A stretch of 28,755 bases of DNA from a virus: positions 1 through 28,755 of the IMG/VR virus record IMGVR_UViG_3300021378_000116. The stretch is one strand, 5' to 3'. The notes beneath the pieces are model-generated. The model did not search any database. It saw nothing but the letters and a program-made list of their open reading frames with translations, and was not told the DNA's origin. Shown here piece after piece: positions 1 through 8,228 of the stretch. The stretch's first letter is position 1; each line of letters opens with the position of its first letter. The translations under genes were made by a program, and so were the position numbers.

Positions 1-1
1 T

Positions 2-1057
2 CATAGTGGTTTGTCTAAAGACACTAAGCAGAAACGAGATGCACACTTTAAAGCAAAGAAAAGTGGACCTGCACCTGGTGATGATGAAGGTAAAACTAAG
101 AAGTCAGTTCATACTAAGAAGTTTGAGAAACAGTTTGGCGAAGAAACCGTGATAGTAGAAAAGATTACAGGTTTGGTAAACAAGGCAGAGAAATCAGGCA
201 TCTCATATGGTATTCTAAAGAAAGTTTACGATAGGGGATTGGCTGCATATAAGACTGGTCATAGACCTGGTACAACTGCACCACAATGGGCATTTGCCAG
301 AGTGAATAGTTTTATTACTAAAGGTTCCGGCACATGGGGTAAGGCAGACAAAGACCTCGCAAACAAAGTTAAGGGTGAATCATTTGTTGCAGACGAAGAC
401 TTCACAATGGATGAAGCATGTTGGGATGGTTACAAACAAGTTGGTACAAAAAAGAAAGGTGGAAAAGTAGTTCCTAATTGTGTACCAGAAGAGACAGAGA
501 TAGAAGAGAACGCAAAAGTCAAAGCAATGTTAAGTAAGATGAAAGGTGTTTCATCTGCCCAGGCACAATTAATTGCACAAATACCAATACCTGTATTGAC
601 TCAAATATCACAGGCATTAGGTCAGTTAGTAATGGGTGAAGAACTGGAAGAACGACATTCAGATGTAATGAGAAAGAGAACTCAGTCTCAACAAAAGGCA
701 CATCAAAAAGCAATGATGAAGTCCGCAAGAAAGTCTATCAAAGACTATGATGCAAAGAATAAGAATAAGAACGAAGAGTCTGAAGTAGAAGAAGATAGAG
801 ATTACAAAAAAGAATATGAAAACTATCAAGGTAAACCAGACCAAATCAAAAGACGAGCTGCAAGAAACGCCGCTAGAAATCAGTTAAAAGACAACAAAGA
901 CATAAAGGGTAAAGATGTTCATCATAAAGATAACAACCCAATGAATAATGATAAATCAAATCTATCGGTAGTATCTAAAAACTATAATAGAAAAGAACCT
1001 AGACTTAGAGAGAGACTAGTAAAACAGGGGATATTGAAAAATGGCAAACGGAAATAA
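2..1057 (+). CDS. DUF5872-like virion-associated protein with HNH-like C-terminus (5' partial)
   Basis: The frame is open to the left edge (His-Ser-Gly-Leu-Ser precede the first in-window TTG), so the true start lies upstream; the TTG at 11 is probably not a start. Visible length is 351 residues. A block at roughly residues 55-110 (KSGISYGILKKVYDRG, TGHRPGTTAPQWAFARV) is the pattern I associate with DUF5872 proteins of marine T4-like phages. Next comes a WDGYKQVG...VPNC motif, then a Lys/Glu-rich linker. The last ~70 residues contain VHHKDNNPMNNDKSNL, which has the His-His...Asn-Asn spacing of an HNH (beta-beta-alpha metal) nuclease core. The cysteine pairs of zinc-stabilised HNH proteins are absent. 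It overlaps the next gene by 17 nt. A packaged or structural role is inferred from context; nuclease activity is only a motif-based suggestion. Confidence 0.7.
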   Translation, partial: HSGLSKDTKQKRDAHFKAKKSGPAPGDDEGKTKKSVHTKKFEKQFGEETVIVEKITGLVNKAEKSGISYGILKKVYDRGLAAYKTGHRPGTTAPQWAFARVNSFITKGSGTWGKADKDLANKVKGESFVADEDFTMDEACWDGYKQVGTKKKGGKVVPNCVPEETEIEENAKVKAMLSKMKGVSSAQAQLIAQIPIPVLTQISQALGQLVMGEELEERHSDVMRKRTQSQQKAHQKAMMKSARKSIKDYDAKNKNKNEESEVEEDRDYKKEYENYQGKPDQIKRRAARNAARNQLKDNKDIKGKDVHHKDNNPMNNDKSNLSVVSKNYNRKEPRLRERLVKQGILKNGKRK

Positions 1058-1919
1058 AACAGACAATGGTGTTCATCTAATGGGCACAGATGAAATGCTT
1101 GCCGCTTACAAGGCAGACACACCAGGTGAATTAGAAACATCTTATACTGAAAATGTAGACAAGATGATTAAGATTCAAGGTAAGAAGAACAAAGAGGGCA
1201 AGAAGAATCATATGTCTATGTTGTTTGATAATCCTTTAAAGGGATATCCTTATAATGAGTCAGTAGAACTGAAAGAACTCGAAGAAGAACTCGATGCATT
1301 GATTTTATCTGAAGCATTATCTAAGAGAATGGACATCAAAAAGTACGCAAAGAGAGTTGCATTTGATAAAGAAGAACTGAAATGGATTGTAGACAACGAA
1401 GAAGAACAACATTACGAAAACAATAGTCCTATAAAAAGTTTTATTGCCCTATCATACCCAATTAGAACAGGTGATTACTACTTTGCATTTATTGGTGACA
1501 GAATGACCGAAGAACAAATCACTAAGGCAAATAACAAAATGAATGATGCCATGAGAAAGTATTTTCAAATGGGTCAAAAGAAACTAAACACATTCTATGA
1601 TGATGATGCAGAATACAGTAAGAAAGATATGCTTGCATCATACATGTGGAATGAAATGTCAGCAGAGTTTGAAAAACTACCTGCTAATCTAGGTGCAGGC
1701 GATACAATGACTAGAGAAGAATTGCATGGTGCTATCACACATATGACAGGCGATGGTGAGATTGTATTCGAACATACCACTATGGCAGATGACATAATCA
1801 ACGAAGGTATGTTTAAGAATCTTGCAAAAGGTATCATGGGTAGAATTAGAAACAAACTCAGAAAGGTTACCAAAAAGATTAAACTTAAGAAGAAAGCAAA
1901 AGATTTAATGGTGAAGTAA
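1041..1919 (+). CDS. conserved hypothetical, probable virion-associated protein
   Basis: A 292-residue protein that I do not recognise by function. It begins with a short polar segment, is strongly charged throughout, and ends in a very basic tail (RNKLRKVTKKIKLKKKAK). A central part around residues 95-165 (IKSFIALSYPIRTGDYYFAFIGDRM) looks like a folded alpha/beta domain. The ATG lies inside the end of the previous gene, and the stop overlaps the next start (TAATG), so translation is probably coupled. The charge composition and position among late genes suggest an internal or packaged protein. That is inference only. Confidence 0.6.
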   Translation: MANGNKTDNGVHLMGTDEMLAAYKADTPGELETSYTENVDKMIKIQGKKNKEGKKNHMSMLFDNPLKGYPYNESVELKELEEELDALILSEALSKRMDIKKYAKRVAFDKEELKWIVDNEEEQHYENNSPIKSFIALSYPIRTGDYYFAFIGDRMTEEQITKANNKMNDAMRKYFQMGQKKLNTFYDDDAEYSKKDMLASYMWNEMSAEFEKLPANLGAGDTMTREELHGAITHMTGDGEIVFEHTTMADDIINEGMFKNLAKGIMGRIRNKLRKVTKKIKLKKKAKDLMVK

Positions 1920-2326
1920 TGATTAAGGATTTCAGGTCTTTATTTGAAGAAGAATCTACACCAGAAGTAATTTCTGAGGTAGACTCTATACAAACTAGAA
2001 TGAAGAAACGCAGAGCGATGCGTAAGAATAGAGCGAAGATTGCCTTTGCACGAAAGAAGGCGATGAAGAGAAAGATTCTAGACCCTAAGAAACTTATGAA
2101 GAGGGCACAAAAACAGGCAAGAAGTAAGATTGCCTCTAGAATTCTTAAAGGTAAAAATAAAGCAGAATTGGGTATGGGTCAAAAGAGGGCTCTAGAAAAG
2201 ATACTCGATAAGAAAACAAAAGCAATATCAAAACTCGCCAAGAAGATGTTGAAAGTCGTAAGACAAAAAGAAATGAACAAAGGCAAGAAGACATTAAAAG
2301 ATATTGCACCAGGTAAAACCAAATGA
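1919..2326 (+). CDS. small highly basic protein, probable internal virion protein
   Basis: A 135-residue protein dominated by Lys/Arg (for example RMKKRRAMRKNRAKIAFARKK) with predicted helices and no hydrophobic segment. The N-terminus, MIKDFRSLFEEEST, is a short amphipathic stretch ending in Glu. It resembles the packaged-protein leader of T4, where a gp21-type protease cuts after Glu. The basic body would suit DNA binding inside a capsid. It starts at a TAATG overlap and shares 4 nt with the next gene. Similar small basic proteins occur in marine T4-like phages. No enzyme function is visible. Confidence 0.6.
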   Translation: MIKDFRSLFEEESTPEVISEVDSIQTRMKKRRAMRKNRAKIAFARKKAMKRKILDPKKLMKRAQKQARSKIASRILKGKNKAELGMGQKRALEKILDKKTKAISKLAKKMLKVVRQKEMNKGKKTLKDIAPGKTK

Positions 2327-2868
2327 AAATAAACACATTTAAAGGCATGGCTATCGATGACACATTGAGAGACTTGCAGATGACAGAAACAAATCTATTA
2401 GATAATCCATTCAGACTAGGTTCAATGATGTACTTTGAGGTAATCAAAGAGGCAAGAAAACTAGTTGCAGAAGGAAGATATAATCTTACAGAGATAGATA
2501 AACAAGTCTTAGAGACAAACTTAGGTGAGTATGATATCTATGAGAATGAACTTGTACCTTTAGATTGTCCTATGATGGAGATGACCGAAGAAGAAGATAA
2601 AGATGTTGCAATAGGTAAACCTAAATCAGGCGGGCCTAAGAAGTTCTATGTCTATGTTAAAGATGGTGACAAGACAAAGAAAGTCACATTCGGAGATACA
2701 TCAGGTCTATCAGTAAAATTTAAAGACCCTAAGGCAAGAGCATCATATGTCGCAAGACATAATTGTGATACTGCAAATGATAAAACCACACCAGGATATT
2801 GGTCATGTAGACTACCAAGATACGCAAAACAACTTGGTTTGAGTGGTGGTGGTTCATTTTTCTGGTAA
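2323..2868 (+). CDS. conserved marine-phage protein with RHNCD...YWSCR motif
   Basis: A 181-residue protein. The N-terminal ~85 residues are acidic and helical. After a Gly/Lys linker (GKPKSGGPKKFYVYVKDGD) comes a C-terminal domain with KVTFGD, RASYVARHNCD and GYWSCRLPRYA. This Cys/His set recurs in T4-like marine phage proteins, often as the last domain of larger structural or packaged proteins; it could bind metal, but only two cysteines are present here. The start overlaps the previous stop by 4 nt (ATGA). Biochemical role unknown. Confidence 0.6.
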   Translation: MKINTFKGMAIDDTLRDLQMTETNLLDNPFRLGSMMYFEVIKEARKLVAEGRYNLTEIDKQVLETNLGEYDIYENELVPLDCPMMEMTEEEDKDVAIGKPKSGGPKKFYVYVKDGDKTKKVTFGDTSGLSVKFKDPKARASYVARHNCDTANDKTTPGYWSCRLPRYAKQLGLSGGGSFFW

Positions 2869-2878
2869 AAAATAACAC

Positions 2879-2885
2879 CTAAATA
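2879..2885 (+). promoter_or_regulatory. T4-type late promoter, leaderless configuration
   Basis: CTAAATA matches the core of the T4 late consensus TATAAATA apart from the first base. Exactly five bases (TTTGT) separate it from the ATG at 2891, which puts the start codon at the expected +1. There is no Shine-Dalgarno sequence in the gap. Confidence 0.55.
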
Positions 2886-2890
2886 TTTGT

Positions 2891-3172
2891 ATGAAACCAT
2901 ACAGAGAACGAATAGAAGAACAGCATGGTACAGGTCGAGAGTTCATATACCGAACATTCGAACCAAATATATCAGATGACGAACTCGTTTGGCATAGAGA
3001 TAAAAAGAATCGATGTGTACATGTATTGAGTGGAAGTGGTTGGCAATTACAGTTAGATGACAAATTGCCTAAAGATTTAACAATAGGATTAGATTACTAC
3101 ATACCCAAGATGACTTATCATAGAGTCATCAAAGGCATTAATGACCTAGTCGTAAGGATTGAGAACATATAA
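2891..3172 (+). CDS. small cupin-like protein
   Basis: A 93-residue, beta-rich protein. The arrangement CVHVLSGSGWQLQLDD, then YIPKMTYHRVIKGINDLVVRI, matches the two half-motifs of a single-domain cupin: a beta strand with a Gly turn, then a Pro, a His and a final 'hydrophobic-x-I' strand. Only some of the usual metal ligands are visible, so it may be a non-catalytic cupin fold. It follows a late-promoter-like box with no leader, and its TAA stop lies inside the TATAAATA box that precedes the next gene. Small cupins of this kind occur among marine T4-like phage late genes. Substrate unknown. Confidence 0.6.
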   Translation: MKPYRERIEEQHGTGREFIYRTFEPNISDDELVWHRDKKNRCVHVLSGSGWQLQLDDKLPKDLTIGLDYYIPKMTYHRVIKGINDLVVRIENI

Positions 3173-3175
3173 ATA
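3168..3175 (+). promoter_or_regulatory. perfect T4-type late promoter TATAAATA
   Basis: An exact match to the T4 late consensus. It overlaps the TAA stop of the cupin gene (3170-3172). Eight bases follow before the ATG at 3184, so any 5' leader would be only about three bases. Confidence 0.7.
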
Positions 3176-3183
3176 ACTATATC

Positions 3184-3549
3184 ATGGAAAACAAAACTTG
3201 GAAAGATAAACTAGAAGAAGTAAGAGGTTTTAATAAAACCGAAACTTCTCCAGCAATTATAGATGAGAAATTAACATCTGATGAAATCGAGGAAATGCTC
3301 AAAGAAGAGTTTAAAGAACTCGCAGAGGGCGAAGAGAAGGCAGTGGAGTCACTCGAAGAAAAACGAGATAGACTTAAAGAAGAACTCGCACAAATAGAAG
3401 AAGAGATTGCTACATCAGCTGAGTCAGTTGAGAAAACCATAGAAAAATTAACAGAAAGAAATATGCTTGGCAGACTTGCTAAGTCTTTAAAACTTAATGA
3501 AACTGGTAAACAAAAGATGTTTGACTATTTCGAACAAGGGGAACTATAA
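3184..3549 (+). CDS. coiled-coil protein, probable late/virion protein
   Basis: A 121-residue acidic protein. Residues ~28-95 are almost continuous heptad-like helix rich in Glu/Lys/Leu (KEEFKELAEGEEKAVESLE and following), consistent with a coiled coil. No catalytic motif or membrane segment is seen. A perfect late promoter lies 8 nt upstream and the stop overlaps the next start (TAATG), so it heads a late transcription unit running at least to 4400. A scaffold or packaged role is possible but unproven. Confidence 0.6.
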   Translation: MENKTWKDKLEEVRGFNKTETSPAIIDEKLTSDEIEEMLKEEFKELAEGEEKAVESLEEKRDRLKEELAQIEEEIATSAESVEKTIEKLTERNMLGRLAKSLKLNETGKQKMFDYFEQGEL

Positions 3550-4400
3550 TGAAATTAACAGATAAAGGCGTATCAGACCAATTAGTTGCTGATATGAGAA
3601 CCATGTTAGAGGGTCATCTATCAGAAGAACCGTTTAATGCAAACGCAGCTTTAAAGAAACAAAGAATTAAGGGTATGCAAGACAAACTCGAAAATCTAAG
3701 AACACAAAGACAACGAGCTGATGATTCTGCTAAAGAGGCAAGAGAACAAGGTAGAGATGACGCCGCTGATGGTCATGAAGAAAAGGGCGATAGAATTAAC
3801 AACAATATCAGAGACCTTAAGTCAAAGATAAGAGATGAGATGAACGAAGATAACACCAACGACAAGTCAGACGATGGTGAAGGTCTAGATAAAGTTAAAA
3901 AAGATGCAGTTAAGAAGAAGTTTGCAGACCGTAAAGACAAAGATATCGACAACGATGGCGATACTGATTCTTCAGACGAATACCTTCATAAGAAAAGACA
4001 GGCAATCTCCAAGAAAATGGATGAGGGCGAATTACCACCTGCTCTTCAGAAAGCAATCGACAAGAAGAAAGGTAAAGACTCTGATGACGAAGACGAAGAC
4101 AAGGAAGAATCATATAGATCCGGTGGTGCTAATAGTGCGAGATGGGCTGCAAACAAAGCAAAAAACGCAAAAAACAAAAAAGAAGAAGTCAAAGAAGGTG
4201 AATTACCCCCAGCACTAAAGAAGGCAATTGCTAAGAAGAAAGGTGACGAGGATGAGAAAGAAGTCGAAGAAGGCAAAGACAAAATCAAATATCGTGGTAA
4301 TCTAAAAGATTTGAAGGCAATGAAAGAAGACTTCATGATAATCATAGAGAAGTATGGATTAGACCAAGTTAAGACTATTATCAACTCAATCGAGAAATAA
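3549..4400 (+). CDS. acidic/charged virion-associated protein with PPALKKAI repeats
   Basis: A 283-residue protein with very high Lys, Glu and Asp content. Around residues 130-150 it has DKDIDNDGDTDSSDEYLHKK, which resembles a calcium-binding EF-hand/dockerin-type Asp-rich loop. Two copies of GELPPAL[Q/K]KAI[D/A]KKKG occur near residues 159-175 and 216-232. Both signatures are common in marine T4-like phage structural or packaged proteins. The final ~35 residues form a hydrophobic/amphipathic helix (FMIIIEKYGLDQVKTIINSI). No enzyme motif. Low-complexity composition makes deeper assignment unsafe. Confidence 0.6.
   Translation: MKLTDKGVSDQLVADMRTMLEGHLSEEPFNANAALKKQRIKGMQDKLENLRTQRQRADDSAKEAREQGRDDAADGHEEKGDRINNNIRDLKSKIRDEMNEDNTNDKSDDGEGLDKVKKDAVKKKFADRKDKDIDNDGDTDSSDEYLHKKRQAISKKMDEGELPPALQKAIDKKKGKDSDDEDEDKEESYRSGGANSARWAANKAKNAKNKKEEVKEGELPPALKKAIAKKKGDEDEKEVEEGKDKIKYRGNLKDLKAMKEDFMIIIEKYGLDQVKTIINSIEK
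4024..4242 (+). repeat. two-copy protein-level repeat (GELPPALxKAIxKKKG)
   Basis: The copies lie at about 4024-4071 and 4195-4242, inside the 3549-4400 gene. The amino-acid sequence is kept but many codons differ (for example TTACCACCTGCT versus TTACCCCCAGCA), so the duplication is old or under protein-level selection. Confidence 0.7.
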
Positions 4401-4401
4401 C

Positions 4402-6084
4402 ATGAATCTGTTTCAAGAGGCAAAGTCAGTTTTAGATAAGGATGGTAAAGTAAACCCTTTAGGTCCTTACGGCAAACAAAAACTCACAGGTAGAGAAACA
4501 TCTGCCTATTTTCGTAGAAACAAAGTAAAACCAGGCGATATCAAGAAGGCAGTAGAAGTTGCACTTGATTTGGGTGGTGCTATGGATATCGCATCTAAAG
4601 AAATCAAAAAGTTCTTTGGTGATAAAGTTTTAAAGGCGAAAGAAGTTCAGAACGCATTAAGATATGCAAACGAAGAAACATTTAAAGATGACCTCAACGA
4701 TTTAGAAGAGGGTTCATTCTATGGTAGAGATGACTTAGTTAAACAGTTTGCAACACCTAAAAAAGACAGACATAAGTATATAAAATTAAGAAAAACCGAT
4801 TCTAAAGGCACATCAGGTGTCAGTATGAAGAGACAAGGCAACGAGAAGAAGATTGCTGATTACAAACGACAAGGGTACAAAGAAGTATCAGTCGAATCTG
4901 TAGAAGAGGGTTTCAAACCTTACAATGACAAACAGTATCCTAGATGTGTAGATTTCTACATTCAGTTCAGAGGTGGTAAAGGAGACAGAATCACTTCACC
5001 AGAGAATAAGAAAGACTATGAAACTGCAAAGAAGATGATTGATACATATTGCAGAACAAACAAAATCAAACAGAAACCAGTTTACTCAACACCTGAAGAG
5101 GGTTCAAGTGCATACAAAGTCGGTCTTATGATTGACAATACTTACAGTAAAACATCTGATTATAAAGACGGCAAAGACTTGCAACCTTTATATGTGTCAC
5201 TAAGTAAACTAAAGACCGCAGAAGACCACGGTGGTGGTTGGAGTCAAGCAGTAGTTAAAGAAGAAACTGTATCAGAAAATGCAGACATGGTACTCCATGT
5301 TGATGATAAACTTCAAACAAATCTTGTTGTTAAAATGGCAGGTAAATTCGGACTAAAATCAAAGAAAACTAAAATTTCTTGGTCAGGTAAAGACGGAGTT
5401 GTTGTATCAGGTGATTCAAATAAATTAAAGCAGTTTATGTCATCAGTTGAAAAAGTATTTAAAGAAGAAACAGATTTAACAGAAAACTACAGAAAACTCG
5501 CACAACATGGCATGGGTGCAGAGGCGAAGAAAGATATAAAAAATGGTACAGGTGTAGATTTCTATGAACCCAAACAAGGTAATAAAAGACAAGGTAAAGT
5601 CACTAAGATGACTGCTACTGGTTACTCAGTTAAAGATGAGAAAGATGGTAAAACATATACATTTATGTATCACGACAGAATGAAGGCAAAGAAACTTCTT
5701 CAGAAGAAAGATAAACTATCTAACATTATTAAGAAGAACACCATCAAGAAAGGTAAGTTCGCTGGGTACATGACTGATTCAGTAGAAGAGGCACAACAAG
5801 GTGCAAGACAGTCAGTTATGGACACATATAGAAATATATGGGAAGAAGATTTACGAGAAGAGATGATTACTTACAGAGTTAAGAAGATGCATCCTGCTGA
5901 AAAGAAAAAGTTCGAACAGTCAGGAAAGATGATGGGTCTAAAAGTCACCATGAATACTAACAAACAAGATACATTAGTTGTTATGAGTGGCACTAAAAAG
6001 AAACTCAGAGACTTTGATTCAGTTGCAAGGGGTAAATCATCATATGGTGATCCTTCAACAGTATCACACTTTGACGAGAAATAA
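4402..6084 (+). CDS. large conserved hypothetical, probable packaged virion protein
   Basis: A 560-residue, multi-domain, lysine-rich protein. Visible blocks are a helical N-terminal domain (~10-90, ending NALRYANEE); a possible folded domain at ~170-285 with Cys residues (YPRCVDFYIQFRGGKGD); and two related alpha/beta units at ~294-358 and ~486-545. Each unit runs 'helix, K-x-x-G-L-K, beta, hydrophobic-V-S-G, K-L-[K/R]-x-F'. The units are joined by 'VEEG/VEEA' linkers. The N-terminus (MNLFQEAKS) resembles a short packaged-protein leader. It begins 1 nt after the preceding stop. No enzymatic signature was found. Confidence 0.6.
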   Translation: MNLFQEAKSVLDKDGKVNPLGPYGKQKLTGRETSAYFRRNKVKPGDIKKAVEVALDLGGAMDIASKEIKKFFGDKVLKAKEVQNALRYANEETFKDDLNDLEEGSFYGRDDLVKQFATPKKDRHKYIKLRKTDSKGTSGVSMKRQGNEKKIADYKRQGYKEVSVESVEEGFKPYNDKQYPRCVDFYIQFRGGKGDRITSPENKKDYETAKKMIDTYCRTNKIKQKPVYSTPEEGSSAYKVGLMIDNTYSKTSDYKDGKDLQPLYVSLSKLKTAEDHGGGWSQAVVKEETVSENADMVLHVDDKLQTNLVVKMAGKFGLKSKKTKISWSGKDGVVVSGDSNKLKQFMSSVEKVFKEETDLTENYRKLAQHGMGAEAKKDIKNGTGVDFYEPKQGNKRQGKVTKMTATGYSVKDEKDGKTYTFMYHDRMKAKKLLQKKDKLSNIIKKNTIKKGKFAGYMTDSVEEAQQGARQSVMDTYRNIWEEDLREEMITYRVKKMHPAEKKKFEQSGKMMGLKVTMNTNKQDTLVVMSGTKKKLRDFDSVARGKSSYGDPSTVSHFDEK

Positions 6085-6085
6085 T

Positions 6086-6415
6086 ATGTCATATAAAAGT
6101 CTAGTACAAGTAATTAAAGAACACAATGATGGCAAAGAAGAAATCATTGAAAGAATAGACTTTCATAAGAAAAGTCCTGCTGAGAAAAAGGGTTCAGAGT
6201 TTAATAGAAAACAAGAAATCAATGGCTATAAAAAGATTTTAAAGACTGTTGAAAAACTTAACAAAGACCACGAGAAGTTTCAATATAACAATCGTGCAGC
6301 TCAAGGGCCAGACAAAATATTTAAAGGTCTACAACAAGTCGAAAGTGCATGTTATGACATGATACGACAAATTGAATCGGGCAAATGGGACGGTAAGGTA
6401 GACCTAGAAGACTAA
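6086..6415 (+). CDS. small helical hypothetical protein
   Basis: A 109-residue protein. I chose the ATG at 6086, one base after the previous stop, rather than an in-frame ATG further upstream inside the neighbouring gene. It is mostly helical and charged, starting MSYKSLVQVIKEHNDG, again a short amphipathic helix before a charged body. Its stop overlaps the next ATG by 1 nt (TAATG). No known domain recognised. Confidence 0.55.
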   Translation: MSYKSLVQVIKEHNDGKEEIIERIDFHKKSPAEKKGSEFNRKQEINGYKKILKTVEKLNKDHEKFQYNNRAAQGPDKIFKGLQQVESACYDMIRQIESGKWDGKVDLED

Positions 6416-6975
6416 TGGATAAAGTAGACGCCAGAACAAAGATGTTTAAAGAAAAGTTAAAGAGACTTAACTATAAAAAACATATTACAGATGCAATTGA
6501 AGCATCATCAAATGTCAAACAAGTAATGGAAAAGATTGCTGACTTTGGTATGATGTCAGATGCAGGTAATAAAAAAATTGCTCGTGCTGTTGCACAATCT
6601 AAGAATGAGAAAGATTTAAGAGCAAAGTTGTTGAAGATATCAACAATGGCAAAGGGTAAGTATGCAGAGGCAGAAGAGGATGAAGTCTTCAATCGTGCCA
6701 TGGATGCAATGCAATCAAAGGCAACTGGTGTACAGAATAGACCAGATGCAACGATGTTAATACAACTTCGTAAATTCAAAGATGGAACCAAAGATGGTGA
6801 AGTTAGAACAGATGATATGAAGAAGATTAAGGTCAAAAACGCAGATGCAGTCAAAGTTCATGACACTTTAATGAAGGTTCGAGCACCAATTCGAACTAAA
6901 TACTTACAACTATTACAAAAAGACAAAAACACTTTTAGTAAAACATTTAATGCAATCTTAAAGGTTGCGAAATAG
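6415..6975 (+). CDS. helical, lysine-rich hypothetical virion-associated protein
   Basis: A 186-residue protein that is predicted to be nearly all helix, with internal similarity between 'IADFGMMSDAGNKKIARAVAQSK' and later segments and no cysteines. It is translationally coupled to the preceding gene. It ends 9 nt before the next ATG, which has its own strong Shine-Dalgarno. Probably the last gene of the charged packaged-protein group. Function unknown. Confidence 0.55.
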   Translation: MDKVDARTKMFKEKLKRLNYKKHITDAIEASSNVKQVMEKIADFGMMSDAGNKKIARAVAQSKNEKDLRAKLLKISTMAKGKYAEAEEDEVFNRAMDAMQSKATGVQNRPDATMLIQLRKFKDGTKDGEVRTDDMKKIKVKNADAVKVHDTLMKVRAPIRTKYLQLLQKDKNTFSKTFNAILKVAK

Positions 6976-6984
6976 GAGAATAAA

Positions 6985-7530
6985 ATGGCATTATGGGGAA
7001 TTTCAGATGCAGACGAATCGAAACCTAAGTGGTTAACCGATGCAGATAAGAAGAAAGTTTACGCTGACGCTAGTGGTTGGAGATTTGAAAACCCTAAAAG
7101 TGGCGCAACAGACGAAATCTTATGTGCAGTAAGTGGACTTGCAGTTTCAATTGGTTCTGCTGATATTACAGAGATAGAGTTTATTTCAACAGCATTTGAT
7201 AAATCAGAGGGTGGTACATTATCTGTACGAGTCAGATTTAACGAGGCAGTTGCAGTCACAGGCACACCACAACTTACAGTTGTAAATGACCAAAGAACAA
7301 ATCACACATTATCATACGCAAGTGGTACAGGTTCTAACGAACTAGTATTCAGTCTTGTAATTGGTGCTGCTAACGCTGCTACAAATGCAGGTGATGTTCT
7401 AAGTATTGGTGCAAATGCGATGGCTCTAAACAGTGGTACTGTAAAAGATAACGGTACTTCTACAAACGCAACTATTACCAATATCGCAGGAATTGGTACT
7501 GCTGCTGGTACAATTACAGTAGCTGCATAA
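6985..7530 (+). CDS. beta-sandwich structural/decoration-like protein
   Basis: A 181-residue protein with composition quite unlike its neighbours: rich in Thr, Ser, Ala, Gly and Val, poor in charge. The N-terminus, MALWGISDADESKPKWL, followed by a 'VYADASGW' segment, is a signature I know from marine T4-like phage structural proteins. Residues ~60-175 read as a bacterial Ig-like beta sandwich (RVRFNEAVAVTGTPQLTV, LVFSLVIGA, TITNIAGIGTAAGTITV). A good Shine-Dalgarno (AGGAG, 7 nt before ATG) suggests high expression. A head-decoration or fibre-like role is inferred. Confidence 0.65.
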   Translation: MALWGISDADESKPKWLTDADKKKVYADASGWRFENPKSGATDEILCAVSGLAVSIGSADITEIEFISTAFDKSEGGTLSVRVRFNEAVAVTGTPQLTVVNDQRTNHTLSYASGTGSNELVFSLVIGAANAATNAGDVLSIGANAMALNSGTVKDNGTSTNATITNIAGIGTAAGTITVAA

Positions 7531-7540
7531 GGGAATAATT

Positions 7541-7804
7541 ATGAAAATTAAAGTATTAGGAACAGAGGCCGCATGTGGAGTATCTTCTACTAACGGTTCT
7601 AACTTTGGTAGTTCAACTGCCGTAAGATTAGTCAACACAGGCGCAACAGATAGGTTAGTGTCAATTGAGACTAGTGCTAATAGTTTAATTGGGACATTCA
7701 CTTTAAAAGCAAATACATCAGAGGTCGTATCAAAAGACGCCTCTGATGAAGTCTTTGCAGCCAACGCCGAAGTTAAAGGTGTTGGTGTTGCAATACAAGG
7801 ATAA
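7541..7804 (+). CDS. small beta-rich structural protein
   Basis: An 87-residue Gly/Ser/Thr/Val-rich protein with alternating beta strands (MKIKVLGTEAA, TAVRLVNTGATDRLVSI, GTFTLKANTSEVV, EVKGVGVAI). This is a small beta-barrel or sandwich typical of minor virion proteins that pair with the preceding Ig-like protein in marine myoviruses. The Shine-Dalgarno AGGGA lies ~7 nt upstream and the gap to the previous gene is 10 nt. Precise virion location unknown. Confidence 0.6.
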   Translation: MKIKVLGTEAACGVSSTNGSNFGSSTAVRLVNTGATDRLVSIETSANSLIGTFTLKANTSEVVSKDASDEVFAANAEVKGVGVAIQG

Positions 7805-7808
7805 AATT

Positions 7809-8228
7809 ATGAAAACATTTAACGAATATTTAATTGAAAATTTAGGTGGGGACTTTGGTTTAGACTCAACAGTACCTTATGACATAGATTCACAGGCAGT
7901 TAAGAACAAACTTAATGCAGTGTTGGGTCATGTTGCAGTATCAGAGTTTATGAATCCTCTCGCCGCTATTCAACAAATGGAATCAAAACTCTCTCAAATG
8001 GGTCTACATAAGAAAGTTCAATCAGACGGACATGGTGTAGTACAAGATGAAGAGTTCTCAGGTTCTGGTGAATTAAACTTAGAGTTTACTCAATTTGGTG
8101 GGGTGTTTGGTAAATCAGTAGATACACCTATCGATGAGATTGAGAAAGAAGAAAGAAACATTTCTCTCAAAGTTAAATATGAACAGTTAGAAACTGGTTC
8201 ATTCAAAGTTTACGGTTCAATCGTTTAA
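7809..8228 (+). CDS. probable packaged virion protein with T4 capsid-targeting-like N-terminus
   Basis: A 139-residue protein. I chose the ATG at 7809, 4 nt after the previous stop. The first ten residues, MKTFNEYLIE, match T4's IPI/IPIII capsid-targeting leader MKTYQEFIAE position by position with only conservative differences except Ile for Ala. In T4 the gp21 protease cuts after that Glu. The rest is a mixed alpha/beta domain with a long strand-rich C-terminus (GELNLEFTQFGG, RNISLKVKYEQ, GSFKVYGSIV). It closes the transcription unit; a strong inverted repeat follows. Confidence 0.65.
   Translation: MKTFNEYLIENLGGDFGLDSTVPYDIDSQAVKNKLNAVLGHVAVSEFMNPLAAIQQMESKLSQMGLHKKVQSDGHGVVQDEEFSGSGELNLEFTQFGGVFGKSVDTPIDEIEKEERNISLKVKYEQLETGSFKVYGSIV

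Noticed and set aside
3904-4218. 104-residue ORF in another frame of the charged 3549-4400 gene
   Set aside because: No ribosome binding site and Lys/Arg/Thr-biased composition typical of an out-of-frame reading of GAA/AAG-rich DNA.
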